From Cavia porcellus (lineage: Eukaryota > Chordata > Mammalia > Rodentia > Caviidae), in assembly GCF_034190915.1 (NCBI RefSeq), contig NW_026947484.1, forward strand, positions 72,247,482-72,311,481: a stretch of 64,000 nucleotides of DNA, read 5' to 3'. This document shows, in pieces, positions 47,200-59,449 of the stretch. Position 1 is the first letter of the stretch, and each line of letters starts with the position of its first letter. A program made the translations under genes and the position numbers. Under the pieces are notes generated by a model. The model was not told the DNA's origin, searched no databases, and saw only the letters and a program-made list of their open reading frames with translations.

Positions 47200-47298
47200 G
47201 GGCTGGGGATTTAGCACAGCGGCATAAAGTACCTACCTGGCAAGCACGAGGTCCTGAGTTTGAGTTTGATCCCCCGGCACCGCCAAAAAATAATAATA
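47200..47298 (+). mobile_element. ID-type SINE with about 15-bp TSD
   Basis: ATAATAATGGATGCT (47185-47199) and ATAATAATGGATACT (47299-47313) flank the element. The B-box region carries an extra GAGTTT. Confidence 0.92.
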
Positions 47299-47401
47299 AT
47301 AATAATGGATACTGACATTGTTCTGTGGTCCCTCTGTGCCATTGCTGAGTGCCTCATATCTACAATCTGAGTCCTAAAACTATATTCTTCTCAAATTTCC
47401 C

Positions 47402-47761
47402 TGTTAGTCAGCTTTCTACCCCTATGACAAAATCTTGAGGTAATAAATTTTAAAAAGAGGAAGGTTTATTTTGGATCATGATTTCAGAGTTTTCAGCCCA
47501 TGGTCACTGGGCCCATTGCTTTCGGGCCTGTGGCAGCACAGAACCTCATGGTGGGAGTGTGTGGCAGAGGAGGTTTGTTCACCTTACATTAACTGGGAAG
47601 TAGAAGTAGAGAGAAGGTGCCTGGGCCCTGGTACCCTCTTAGCCCTCACTTGCTTCCACTGGGACTACTCTTTGAAGTTTAACCCCTTCCCAGCAGCAGC
47701 AGAGACTGGGGACCAAGCCTTTAACACATGGTTCCTCAGAGGCCATTCACGACCCAAACTT
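47402..47761 (-). mobile_element. MaLR (MST-like) LTR, antisense
   Basis: It starts gttagtcagctttctacccc, has gtttattttggatcatgatt, and ends ggccattcacgacccaaact. Confidence 0.78.
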
Positions 47762-48910
47762 CATCATTCTGTAACCTCTGATGCCCACTGAACTTTTCTT
47801 CTGTTCTTTTGTTCCCTGGGCTCCCTGTCCTGTTGCCATCTTGAGGTCTTTAAAGATGTTGCCTTCCACTCTATCATTGAGAACCTCAAAGCAGCATTCT
47901 GTCCAGCATTAAAACCTTCAGGAAACGTTAACGATTTAGGGTTAGCTTTAGATACATTTCAAAGACAGTGACAGTGAGGCTTAACAATCTCTGACTCTTT
48001 TCCAATTTTGCATTATGCAGTCATTCACAGATATATCCAGAATTTACTAATCTGCTAGGGACTTCTTACTCAAATCAAGTTGACATATCACAATTTATGA
48101 TCACACATATAATGTATAGCATCTTTTCATATGCTTGCTTACCATTTGTACTTCTCTGGTGAGGTTAGTGTCATTTCTTTGTCCTGCTTCAATTTATTAC
48201 CTTTAATTTTTCAGCTAAGTAGTATTTTTTTCACATATTTGTGTTTCACACTTCAAGCTCATCATGATGCTGCATATTACCATACAAAAAGAATTTAACT
48301 CAAACATATATGAATAACTGAAGTCCCTCCTCTAGAATTGCAGGACTCAAGTTTTATCTTGGCCTCCACAGTTATTGATCCACAAGAAATAAATATAAAA
48401 TGACCTTTATTTCTAAATTATCCTACCTATTCACTACTCAACAATAGCAATGATTAGCTATGCATTTTTTTTTCTCCAGGGTCACAGTATAACTTTTGCT
48501 TGAAAAAAAATTGCTAGGTTAAACTGAGATATGTCTATAAGTAAAATGTTAAAATGGATATGTCTTTGTAAGTGAAAATTTATCATGAATCAAGTATTTG
48601 TAAACCAAGGAATAAATACAGATAGCATTTAAATATACAGAAGCGGACATAACACCTTTAAGAAAGTGTCCACAACAACCAAAGAGCGCCAGAGACCCAG
48701 TGCAGTACTAAAAGATGCAGATGTTTAGAAGTTGAAAAGAGAAGCAGAAAAGGAACAACAGAGACTTCAAAGAAGTTGCCTGTTGAGTTTCTATAAAGGG
48801 TAAATCTTAGTGCTGGGTGTAATAAGAAATAAGACAAGGATGTTCGACACTGCAATGAAACATCTAGTTGTGAAAAAAATCAGAAGAGCTAGCTGAACAC
48901 TAACCAAAGA
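47762..48910. other. No feature recognised
   Basis: 1.1 kb of unique-looking AT-rich sequence. Confidence 0.5.
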
Positions 48911-48914
48911 AACC

Positions 48915-49055
48915 ACCCGGTGTGCTGGACCATGTCTATAATCCCAGCACTCTGGAGGCTGAGACAGGAGGATCACTGCAAGTTCAAAACCAGCCTACAT
49001 AGTAAGTTCAAATTCAGCTTGTACTGCATAGAGGGACCCTGTCTCACAAACACCT
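48915..49055 (+). mobile_element. B1 SINE
   Basis: It reads ctataatcccagcactctgg and has the duplicated internal block before accctgtctcac. Confidence 0.9.
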
Positions 49056-49065
49056 GAACTAAGAA

Positions 49066-49190
49066 ACAAGGACTAGGCGGGGTGGCACACATCTGTAACC
49101 CGAGCCTGGACTATATACTGAGTTTAGAGCCTTAAGGCCAGCCTGAACTACATAGCAAGACCCTGTCTTGAAAAAACAAAAGAAAAAAAG
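49066..49190 (+). mobile_element. B1 SINE, internally deleted
   Basis: It starts actaggcggggtggcacaca. The central aggctgaggcagg block is missing. Confidence 0.85.
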
Positions 49191-50190
49191 GATTAGTGTT
49201 AGTTAAATTATTTAAATGATTATACAATAACCACTATTACTTGTTTTATTAATTTTCTGAGGAACAAAATCAGTCCGACCACTGTTGGAGCCCTTGAAGC
49301 TAAATACATGTGCAAGGCTGCAGCATGGCCTGGGGAAAGATGAACTGAAAAGGAGGAGATGCCTCAGGGGGCAAGATATGCTACAGTTGAGAACATCTGG
49401 AGACTTTCTCTTAGGATAGTTCTTCTTAATTAGCATCATCTGTTGCTCAGAGGGGTCCTTGAACCCCTCCCAACGTCCTGCTCAGGTTTCCACTCTAAGG
49501 CCTTCCTTGTTTGAGTAAATACGGGCCACCCAGAAACATTGGCTATCTCAGCCACCAGAGTTAAGAACTCTGCAGAGGCTTTGGTCCTGAAGATCATACC
49601 ACTTGTCTCATTTGTTTGGTCCTTCGCCATGCATTCATTTGGGAGATTGGGGATCTAGGCACAGACACCAATAGACCACTAGACATGCTGGTTCCAAATA
49701 TAAACCATTATTAAAACTATCAACACTTTATTTTTAAAGAGGAAAGTATTTTAATAACTGTCATACTTTTAATTGATTAGCTCCAAATACAATACTGTAA
49801 TCCTTTGAGGTGACCATTTCAAAAATAATTTTTAAATGACTCACTTTACTATGATCTTTGGAAGCTAGGGAAGAGAGTAGGAAGGGAAATATAGAAATCA
49901 AATGGCCCAAAAGATTTTAAACTCCCAGCAAAGTCCTTGTTACTCACCAAGTTCTCTTAAATACAGGGAGAAAATGAACACTTATCTACAACAGCATATT
50001 ACAAATAATGCTCTAGGAGCAACTTGTCTCCATAAGGGCAGGTTTTATTTTAAGATAAAATAACTCCAGCTCTTTTATATTGACAGCAGACCAATAACTT
50101 ATAATGCTGTTTTTAAGAGATTTCATTTTCTATATAAGAAATTTACATTTACTTTTCTCCATCAATTTCCTTTCTGATCCATCCATCCCT
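49191..50190. other. No feature recognised
   Basis: 1 kb of unique-looking sequence. Minus open frames of 64-75 codons have no motif. Confidence 0.5.
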
Positions 50191-50195
50191 AAATT

Positions 50196-50615
50196 AAAAA
50201 CCAAAACACAAGAGCACTATTAGGGCTTCTGTCCAAAAATCCCCTCAAAGTCTCACACAGTCAGAAGCTTTTTCAGAGGGGCAGGATCACGTGTGTGACA
50301 CTGGAATGAATTCATGGTGCAATGCTAGGCTCAAAGCACTAGGATTAAGGGTGTGACTGCCACCCCAACTAAGTTGCCTGAATAAAGTATAACGGATATA
50401 AACAGTTGTGGCTGTTCTTTGTTTGCTTTACTATTTTCTGCCCGCCATAAACTGTTTCTCCTCTGCAGTGCCTTTCTGCTGGGCCACTCTGCCTTACAGC
50501 CAGCCGGGATTATGGACTGAAACCTCTACAAACTGTGAGCTAAATAAACCTTTTCCCCTTTAACTCTTGAGGATCTGGTATTTTTTCTGAGCGAGAGAAA
50601 CGTAACTTAAAACAT
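50196..50615 (+). mobile_element. MaLR LTR, sense
   Basis: It carries attatggactgaaacctcta, caaactgtgagctaaataaa and ttttttctgagcgagagaaa. Confidence 0.72.
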
Positions 50616-50789
50616 GCACTCACAGTGAATTTACCTGAATCCTTAAGCAGGATGTAGTTATAATTTCCTCATATGACATTAGTTAACTGTAAGTCATTTA
50701 CTATAAGAAAATAAATTGGGCTCCATTGGGAATGGAGATGTTTGGAACTTAGTCTTGGATATTTAGTATCCATTATGACTGGTTACATG

Positions 50790-50975
50790 CTCCCACAGCA
50801 CTTGATACTTCTCTTTCAACAAATTTACCACTTCATACTCACATATATGTGGGTATTATCTTTCTTCCCACATAATAGAAGATCCGTGAAAACAAAGTAG
50901 TTTCTATTTTTCCTATCAATACACATTCCAGCATTCAGTTCAGTGGGTACCTGGGATGTAATGAATGTGCAAAGC
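50790..50975 (+). mobile_element. L2 3'-end fragment
   Basis: It reads cccacagcacttgatacttc, ataatagaagatccgtgaaa and gggtacctgggatgtaatga. Confidence 0.5.
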
Positions 50976-51289
50976 ATTTTTATAATAAAAGGTAAATAGA
51001 ATATAATCAGTTAGCATTGTTTTCTTGGAATTCTTAAGAAATGGATCCATATTAATCATTAGTATCTTCTATGTAATTAAATTCCATTAAAGGTATTTTT
51101 GAACAATTAATTGGTAATACCATATTTCAAACACACCAACTTTCCCTATTACCTTTTTTTGTCCACAGAAGTTTTATTTTTCACAAAGAAAGTCACAAGC
51201 TAATGGCTATAGGATGAAGTCTTTTTGCTATTCTATTAAGAACATTCTATTAAATGTTTTGTGTTTTATAATTGATAGAACTGTGGAAG
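50976..51289. other. No feature recognised
   Basis: Unique-looking AT-rich sequence. Confidence 0.5.
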
Positions 51290-51620
51290 GGAGGAAGAGG
51301 GGACGGACTGGCGGTGGCTGAAAAGATAAGAAGTATAAAATATAAGCAACCTTTATTTTGGGAATGCGGGGAGAGACACCCCCGACCCCCTGGGGCGTGG
51401 CATCTCCACCCCGGGGCCAGCGATCTCTCCGTGGAACACGTGGAGTGAGGCACGCAAGTAGCCTCGGCCTGGGGTGGAACCTAAGGGGCATTAGGGATGC
51501 ACAGGTAGCTCACTGGTCTTAGTTTGGCGCCAGAAGTAATTTCTAAGGGTGGGGGAGATAGGAGCTCCTTGGCTTTGCCGGCTACAGTATCCAGCCTGGG
51601 CCAGCAACCCTTTCAATAAT
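51290..51620 (-). mobile_element. Possible LTR-derived segment, minus strand
   Basis: A CpG-containing block stands out from its flanks. On the minus strand it has a TGGCGCC motif near 51525 and AATAAA near 51355, compatible with retroviral LTR/leader sequence. I cannot assign a family. An 87-codon minus frame is not credible as a gene. Confidence 0.35.
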
Positions 51621-51711
51621 TAGTTTATTAGAGTCTACCTGAAAATTTACATCACCGGAAAAACAAAAACAGACCAAAATAAAAACTTCCTTGGTAGCAA
51701 ACTTCTCAATC

Positions 51712-52250
51712 TGTTACAATCGTGTTACAGGCAGCTTAGTTAGAAATATTATAGGCAGTCAGACAGGGCTGGGCCCTCAAAGGAGCCAGAGCAGTAGTTC
51801 AGATACCTTGCAGCCTTGGAAGAGACAATCATGTCTTGGTGTGGGCCAGATCTCAAGACAAAAGTTTAAAGCAAATATAGCCACATCCTAAGGATCAACA
51901 GTCCAAATAAGTTTTCTCCCACTCTGAGGAAGTCAGGAGTCAGCATCCCACCCTGCTAAGCTAATTTAATCAATTTTACCTGAGCAATTAATCTTATTGG
52001 TTGACCACAGTTTTGTCCCACCTTATGCTCACCTTGCAAGTTCCCATTTTCCCCCACCTTTGACCCATCTAAACTCATGATTTTACTCTATAAAAGTCCC
52101 CAGGAAAGAGTCCTTGGCAACCCTCAGACCCCTTCTGTCTCTCTTCAGACTGGAAGCTTTCTTTCTCTCAGTAAATACATTCCACTCTTAACCTCCGTTG
52201 TTCCTAAAATTCATTCTTTGATTTTAGAGAACAGAAACTCCTACTGAACA
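51712..52250 (+). mobile_element. Candidate ERV1-like LTR
   Basis: It runs from TGTTAC to GAACA. It contains a TATAAAA near 52091, a TCTCTCTT-rich region, and CAGTAAATACATTCC as a likely polyadenylation region, in the U3-R-U5 order of gammaretrovirus-like LTRs. No clear TSD or internal region. Confidence 0.5.
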
Positions 52251-52296
52251 CAAAACAAGTCAGGAGTTTCATTCCCCTATATCAATTGTACTAGAA

Positions 52297-52452
52297 AACT
52301 TTTCTTTTTGAGACAGGGTCTTGCTATGTAGTGCAGTCTGGGCTGGAACTCACTGTGTAGCCCAGGCTGTTGTTGAACTCACAGTGATCCTCCTGCCTCA
52401 TCCTCCTGAGTGCTGGGATTACGGCATAGCTGTACCATAGCTGGCCAGGAAA
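52297..52452 (-). mobile_element. B1 SINE
   Basis: It reads ttgagacagggtcttgctat with two ggctggaactcactg-type copies, then gatcctcctgcctcatcctc. Confidence 0.94.
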
Positions 52453-53667
52453 AATTGGGAAATTTTTTTTTTTCATTTTTTAAACTTTTTTCCTTCACAC
52501 AGTGTGAGACACTGAAAGAAAAAAGGGTCATCTGATGGCAGGGTTAAGTCAGTAACTCAAGCATGTACCAGAATCAACTGGGAGACCTGTTAAATACAAT
52601 GCATATGCTTTGCCAACTCTGAGTTTGATCCACAGATTTGGTGTAGGGTCCTGAGAATTTATGAACCTAACAAGTTCCAGGTAAGGCTGACAGCGCTCAT
52701 GTAAATACTGCCAGCAGTGCTCAGTTAAAAGCCTGGATCTAAACTCAGCTCTCTGAACTTGTCTGCTACCCCTCTACCAAAAGCACGATAAAAGTCCTTA
52801 GAAATGCAAAGCTGAATTATTTGCAATTCTTCCAAAGTGGGAGGGCAGCTCGTCCCTTCAAAAAGCATAGAAGTGCTTCCAATTTTCTAAAAGGGTAGAA
52901 CAAAAGCCAGAAAATATCCATATGTAGATTTAGCCAAGCTTTGGCCAGTCAAGGCTGGAAACCTTAAAGTGCTGAATCCTCCTTGGCTTCAGGGCTGAGG
53001 GGAAGAGAGTGGCACTTTATGCTCTCAGCCTCAAGAAGCTGAGGAAGCAGTTTATGTAAAAAAAAAAAAGGAGCCGAATTTTTAAAGATCCGTTTTTAAC
53101 CTTTTAATTACTAGGGGCCACACTGTGGAAATCTCTAGTGTAACCAACATAGCAAAAAGCTTTCAAAAAACTTTTTCCCTTTAACAATTGGCTTTAATGA
53201 ACTTTCTCATGCCTGGGGCAAAACTACCAGCCCTTCTTAAGTGAAGGGAGATGCAGATTGGACCTGTGAAAGGCCCAAGCCCAGTTTCCAGCAGGAAAGG
53301 AGTGAAAGAAAAGAGTGCTGAGAGCAATAAACCAGTGTTCCCCACCTAGCTGCTTAGGATAAAAGCCCCTAAGGTATACTTTTACAAGCTCCTTCATCTC
53401 CCCAGGGCTAGGTAAGGAAAAAAATCCTTTTTCCACTTCACCAAGAATAAATGGCCTCCCGTTGATCTAGTCGAGGTAGACAAGAGTATTATGGGCTGGA
53501 CTAAATGGTAACACTAGGAAATAGGTGCTGGAAGGGAATCTTACTAGTTTAGGTTGAACGCTAACAATATTACTGGTTGAAAGTTTGAAATAAACTTATG
53601 ACTAGATGAATTAAGATGCTCTGTAACATATATCAGGGAATAAACACTGCTAAATAAACTGATTAAC
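52453..53667. other. No feature recognised
   Basis: Unique-looking sequence about 2 kb upstream of the CpG island. Confidence 0.5.
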
Positions 53668-53795
53668 TGGGTGCGCTGGTGCACTCCTGTAAACCCAGCA
53701 TTCAGGAGGCTGAGGCAGGAGTAGCAACCTGAGTTTGGGCTACACAGGTTCAAGGTATGCCTGTACTACACAGTTAGACTCTGCCTTCTAAAAAC
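53668..53795 (+). mobile_element. B1 SINE
   Basis: It starts actgggtgcgctggtgcact with aggaggctgaggcaggagta. Confidence 0.88.
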
Positions 53796-54382
53796 ATTTT
53801 TAAAAGAAAGCTGGAATGAACTTTCTCAGCTCAGGGCAAAGGCCCAAATTTCAAGGCCCAGGATCATGAGAAAGAACTTGCCTTATTACCCTTAGATCCC
53901 TGTTTTCAGTTATCTTCAAGAATTGTTTCACTTTTAACTAGTCTTGGTGGAGTAGGGGTGGGGGCGTTTAAATTTTTTTTGCTTTTCTTAGTGTTGCTGA
54001 GTTCCTGAGTGTTGCTGGGTGGTGGAGTTTCCTGGAAGTGGTTTCTAGGTCTTTCTGTCCAGAAAAAAATAATTGGTCAAGATGAGCACAAAGGTAACAA
54101 GATTCTAAGTTTATTTAAAAACAAAACAAACAACAAATAAAAACGCGCTCTGCGGTCGCTCCTCAGACTTAACAGTGGTGCCGGCTGGGCGATGGCTCTT
54201 TGCTATCTTGTGTTCCTCAGGCTGAAGTCAGGTCTACATCCTCAAAAACCTGCCCGATCTTTGGAGAACTTAAGATAGTGCTGTCTGATAGGTTCCACGT
54301 GCCGCCTTAATTTTCTGCAGCACTGGTTGCCTGAGCATCCTCACCTCCACACCTTCCGGGCCTTCAAAAACTTACAGAGTTT
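53796..54382. other. Unassigned sequence; GC-richer block at 54.14-54.36 kb
   Basis: The block has scattered CpGs and ends on its left at an AATAAA readable on the minus strand near 54110. It might be a terminal exon of a divergent non-coding RNA, but nothing proves it. Confidence 0.35.
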
Positions 54383-54500
54383 AGCTGGGCCTGGTTGTCC
54401 AAGCCTGTTACCCTAGCCTCTGGGTGGCTAACGCTGGAGGAATTCGAGGAGACCATCCTGGGCCATTTACTGATTTAGTGAAACCATAAGACAAAAGAGG
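54383..54500 (+). mobile_element. B1-like SINE, diverged
   Basis: It starts tagctgggcctggttgtcca and has gaggagaccatcctgggcca. Confidence 0.7.
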
Positions 54501-54899
54501 TTTTTTAAAAAACCTGTTAAGACTCGGTTATGTCCCAGATTCTGCTTATTATGGCAGAGAGCTGCTTTGATTTGCTAAGGTTAGCTGAGGTCACCGGGGC
54601 AGCAAAGTTTACAATACTGCAAAGGAGAATCGCCAGGAGCACAATTTAAAACTACAGGCTCCTCACCTTCTCCCCATATCAAACAAAACCCTACCCAGGG
54701 AAAAAGCCCAGGAAATCTTTAAAATAATCAACGGGTTGTTTTCGGTTTTTTGATTACGAATTATGGGGACACAGATGAGACCTCTCCATTCCAATGGCGG
54801 AGAAGAGGGCCCTGAAGTTCTCTGTATTCGTCAGATCACTGCTTATGCCAACACTTCAAAGTCTTTTCTTTTGTTCGAAATTTTGAACTGAGCTGAAAT
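54501..54899. other. CpG-island shore, no feature recognised
   Basis: Unique-looking sequence between the last SINE and the CpG island. Confidence 0.5.
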
Positions 54900-56560
54900 C
54901 CACTCGCACAAGTGGGGCGGTCGCCTTCGAGCGAAGGACTCACCCTCTCCAAGGGCCGGGCCCCTGCCTGCTCTCTGACCCGCCCTGGAGCTTCCTCCTG
55001 CCTCACCGCTGGGCCCATGTGGGCTTCGGCTCGGCTTCGCCCCTCGCTACGCGGCCTCACTAGGGCACCTGGCGCTCTGCCGGCTCGCGACGCCCGGAGG
55101 AAAGTCAACCTTCCGGGGAGCGCCACGGCCCGACCAAAAACTGTGCTCCTTAGAGTGACGTCGTGAGCCGCGGGCTCGCGGCGAGGTTTTCCGACGCTTC
55201 GCCGCCACCGTGACCTTGGGTAAGCAGGCGGCCGCACCAGGCCGAAATCAGGCAGACGCGCGGGGGAGGGGGGGAGCGAGAGCCCGGTGGCGGGGGCCGC
55301 CCTCGGCGTCCAACGCCTGGCCGGAGAGGGTGGGGAGCCTCTGCTCAGGGCTGGAGACAAAGCGTGAGAACCCAGGATTGGAAAACCGGGTCTGAGCGAG
55401 AAGAATCAGGAGGGAGGCCGAGGGCGTACAATCGGGTTAAAAATAGAAACGCTTCCTCCACGGGACCCGCGGGCTGCAGCTCCACCCTGGGGCCGGCCGC
55501 ACAGCTAGTGACTCGCCTCCGCCAGACGGCGACGCAGCTAGCGGCGCCCTCCTCCCGCAGCCAATCAGCAAGGGCCGGGGGCGGGGCCTCGGGCCCGCAA
55601 CGTCACCACGCCGCCGCCACCGCTGCCCAAGGGGGTTTTCGCTGACGACAGGCCCCGCCCCCGCTCCTTCTCTCAGCGCTCGCACCGCTGGGCGCGCATC
55701 AGTCGGCCGGGTCGTGGAGCGGGCTGCAGCTCGGCTGTGCTCGCGCGCTTCCGCACCCGCAGCTTCCCCGACGGCGACTGAGGCGACGGACAGCGCCCTC
55801 AGCGGATTTCCGCGGCACCCAGGCCTCGCCGTTCGCGTTCGGAGCAGCCCGGCCGGCCACCGGCGGAGGCGTAAGGCGACGGTGGACGAGCGCTGCGAGG
55901 AGCGTTAGCGGCTGCGGCCCCGGCTCGCTCCCTCCGCCCCTTGTTCGCCCCTCCTCCCCGCGCCCGGAGTCGCGCGCGTCCCGGCCACGCTCGGCGCGGC
56001 TGCAGGAACAAAGAAGGACCCCGCGGCGGCGGCGGAGGCGGCGGCTCCAGGGCGCCCGGCTCGCCCTTCCCGGAGGCCTCGGCCCGGCCGCAGCGCCCCG
56101 GCGTCGCTCGCGAGGTCGGCGTGTGCATCCGGGCCCCGCAGGGTGAGTGAGCGGCGGGGCCTCGGGCCCCGGGCCCCGGGCGGGGCGGGGCGGGTGAGGC
56201 CAGGGGACCTGCGGGCCGAGCGACCGCCCAGAGACACAAAGACGGGGCGGCGTCTTGTCGGCGCGGCCCAGCGCCCGGCTTCTCGCTGGGCCCGGAACGA
56301 TGTCCGGCGCGCGGCCTCGCGACACTCGGGTCGCCCCAGGCCCATGGCGCGACCGGCTGGGGCAGCCGGGGCCCGGGAACAAAGGCTTCGTCGCGGCTGC
56401 GCTCGCCCTGAGGAGCCTTGGCGGCGGCCCCGACGCAAAACAGGGGCCGCGGCCTGCAGAGCCGCCGTGTTAGGCATGACTCAGTGGTTTTGGGGAAGGC
56501 CCGGCCGGGCTGCTGTGAACAAGGCCTCTCCTCCGAGCAGGTGTTGAGGACGAGGGAAAC
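54900..56560 (+). promoter_or_regulatory. ZFAND5: CpG-island promoter of ZFAND5
   Basis: A sharp rise in G+C and CpG stands against AT-rich flanks. Visible sites are a CRE-like TGACGTCG at 55156, a CCAAT box at 55561, GC boxes at 55577-55587 and 55651-55664, and further CGTCA-type half sites near 55600 and 55642. No TATA box sits at the expected place, which fits a dispersed housekeeping-type start. The island extends about 700 bases upstream of exon 1, so divergent transcription is possible. Open frames of up to 293 codons on the minus strand are expected from base composition alone. Confidence 0.88.
55690..56142 (+). other. ZFAND5: ZFAND5 untranslated exon 1 (5' end approximate)
   Basis: This is GC-rich sequence ending in a strong donor (CAGG then GTGAGT, exon end 56142). 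It contains a CGG-rich run near 56022-56044. I see no ATG in it, so translation can begin at the first ATG of exon 2. The 5' boundary is inferred from the position of CCAAT and GC boxes just upstream and is uncertain by perhaps 100 bases. Confidence 0.7.
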
Positions 56561-59449
56561 CCGAACTGGGTCTAAACCTTGTGCAGCATGCAGCCGGCCT
56601 TCTCTTTGCGTCGTCTTTTTAGTTTTTCCGACGTCGCTGCGCTTCTCCCCCAAGATCCTTTCCAGGAGGAAATGGAGCACCGTTCCTTTTGTTCCGTGGA
56701 TTTAGGCCGGTGAACGCAAGGGGGTTTTGCTCGTTTTCCACGCGTTCCGTCGAGCTTGTTTTGGTGAAGCTTGGGTTAGCTATGAATCGAGCCCCCTGAA
56801 ACTATTGCTGGAAGAAGAGGTATTAATAAAGTAGTGTATAGGTTATAGGGCCTTTCTTAAATTGGAGATTTAGATGATTTTCAAGCTTATAAAGTGTAAG
56901 TAAATATACTGATTTAAGAATCTTCGTTAGTGGAAAATACTATTTTTTCAAGTTTTTTTCTTACATTGTCGAAAATTACGAAGGATTTGGCGTAGTTCTG
57001 TGTATTTATTGCTTCTCAGGCCCACTGTTACACCTGTAAAGTAGTTTGAAAGTCTCCATTTGAAAGAAGGAACTGAGATCCGGAGAGTGAGGACTTGGCC
57101 AAGGTCATTGGCTTAATTAGTGGCAGACTAAGACTGGAACCCGCGTCTCAACTCCCAGGTGAAATGTGGACGTTCTGACTCCTTACAGCATCACTGGCAC
57201 CTGAAACAACTATAAATCATAGGTGTAAAAGCTGTTTTTATTGGTTACTGTCTTGTAGAGATGTTTTTAGTTACCCAGGTTTTTTAAAGTTAGGAGTCAG
57301 AAAAAACCACAAAACGTACTATTTTTAAAAAATACATTTAACTAAGTGTAAGCTGTTTCAAGTTTCTAACAAGGTGCTAAATAGCTATTAAAGAGTAAAG
57401 GAGAAAGGCAGTACCTACGGGTGCATGCTTCCCCTCCCTGCATAGGTAACTGCACGTAAATATGATCTTTATGCTTTCTGCTCTTTGCTGTTTAATTTTT
57501 TATAAACAAGCTTGACCATATTTTTAGCGTCACAAACGATTGTTGATGCTTCGGCTTTATAGACTGGTTTTGAGATTGTTCTCTGATCCTCCCTGCATTA
57601 GGAAAAAACTGGCATCCCTGATGCATTTTTTTGTTTTGTTTTCTTACAGTGTTAGATACAGAAATGCTGTATCTTTAGTTCTTAGGGTTGTGTAGGAGTT
57701 GGCAGGCTGTGAGATATAAATAGAAACTGATTTCAGAGGCCCCTGTTGACTAGGCTTTATGTGAGAGCCTCCATCCAGCTCAGCCTGTCACATTGCAGCC
57801 TTGTGACAGGCTGAAGCGCCCTCCCATGTGATCTGAGCTTCTGAGAAATATTAAGGCAAGCTGTGCACATGTGATGGCATTTAAAAGCTGGCGGCGGGGG
57901 TCGGGGGTGGTTCTAAAAGATAAGAGACCGAGTAGAAGATCTAATGTCCTGATTTCTCCGAGTTCAAGATTTATTTATAGTGAATTGAAGGTAATTCATT
58001 GTTAAAGCGGGTGCCATCATTAGATGGCGCCTCCCCTAATTCGTTTCCGTAAAAATATTTGATTTTGCTTAACTGAATTACTTTGTGTTGATCAAGTTGG
58101 TCTTAAATTTAAGAAAGTGCTTTCAAAGTCAGATGATAGGAAGCATAGCAAGTGAGCCTTAAACTGGCTTTAAGGAGTGTCACAACTTTTGTGTAGGGCA
58201 GATTAGCATGTGCATGTTGGGAATAATACATAATTTATTACCTGACTTATTTTTTTCTTTTGTAGTACTTAACATTTAAAAACCTCAACTAAAAGTGTTT
58301 ATTAAATTTCATAAGTGATGTTGAAATGTTTACCCTGCTCCAAATGAGTCAGCTAAATTCCACTTACTATTTAAAGACACAGTGTCAAGTAAATTAGTAC
58401 TATTGTTTCAAAGTTGTTAGTTGTGGTTAGGGTATTTTAACTAGCTTGATTTACTTGAAATACTATGCTGTTTAATTTACAAAAGATTATCTTAAGTGTT
58501 TGAATGGATTAATTGTCAATATTCTCACCAAGTCAGATTGATATTATTTTCCTGTCTCCATTTTTATAATCTTAATAAATACTTGATAAAACATGGTTTT
58601 AACTCAATATATTCTAATATATGGTAGTTGAAAGAGAGCGACCACAAGTTAATGTAGTACAGAATTTGCCTTTAAATTCTTTCAAATACTGCTTTTTACC
58701 TAATTCTTTAATTTTCCTAGTTGTGTATTTTCTCTTAGCTGAAAATTTATTAAGCACCATATTACTATGGTTGTGCTAATTTTTAGCAGTGCTTCTATTT
58801 AGAAAAGTAGTGTACACCTTATAGCACTGCACTAAATATTAATCACTAAAGGTGATGTATTCACATTGCTTTATTCTATTAAACTTGAAGTTTTTATGAG
58901 GACAGTGTTTGTTAAAACTAAATGGGTGCTTGGCAGAGAAATCTATGGCTAATTTGTGTTGTGGGTTTGTATGCCCTGGCTTTAAACAATATAGAGATAC
59001 CTGTCATCAGTAGAAATTAAAATTACGGATGAGGCCCAGGTATGTCCAGATAAAGCTTTACGAAAGCTTTCAGACTTAAATGCAATACTTAGCCAGTATG
59101 AAGAACAACCAATAAATATCAAGAAGTGGTTTTGATTATTGTATATATGCCCTTTCATTTGCAAATTTAATAATATTTTTTAGCCAATTAAGTAAAAATA
59201 TTTCACTTGATATACCTCTAGTGAGGAGCTCCCAAATTGTTTAAAACAAACCTGATGCTGGCAGATTAATTTTGGGAATTGAATTCAGGATTAATAAATG
59301 GCTTTCTTTTTGCTCCAAAAGTGATTCATATTTTACAAAGTTCGTGATTATCTCTGCTTACATGTACTATTGTTGACTGGATCATGCTCCTCTTATTTTG
59401 GTGGCATGCTGGTTTCTACAATTATATTTTATTTTGTTTTTGTTTATAG
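56143..59449 (+). other. ZFAND5: ZFAND5 intron 1
   Basis: This intron is 3.3 kb, GC-rich for the first 500 bases and AT-rich after that. Apart from one MIR relic near 57.1 kb I see no SINE, LINE or LTR. The low repeat load next to a repeat-crowded flank suggests constraint or regulatory content. Confidence 0.85.
57035..57190 (-). mobile_element. MIR SINE relic in intron 1
   Basis: The plus strand reads like the reverse of MIR: a gaggaactgag-like block, then ttggccaaggtca, then agtggcagactaagactgg. It is diverged and old. Confidence 0.6.

Noticed and set aside
47471..47791. 106-codon plus-strand frame
   Set aside because: It lies across an antisense MaLR LTR.
56150..56160. Alternative donors after exon 1
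   Set aside because: Other GTGAG-like strings follow, but CAGG-GTGAGT at 56142/56143 is the best match. Others cannot be ruled out without transcripts.
54836..56680. Long minus- and plus-strand open frames (up to 293 codons) in the CpG island
   Set aside because: High G+C removes stop codons by chance. The frames overlap on both strands, are Arg/Pro/Ala-rich without domains, and cross the ZFAND5 first exon and promoter.
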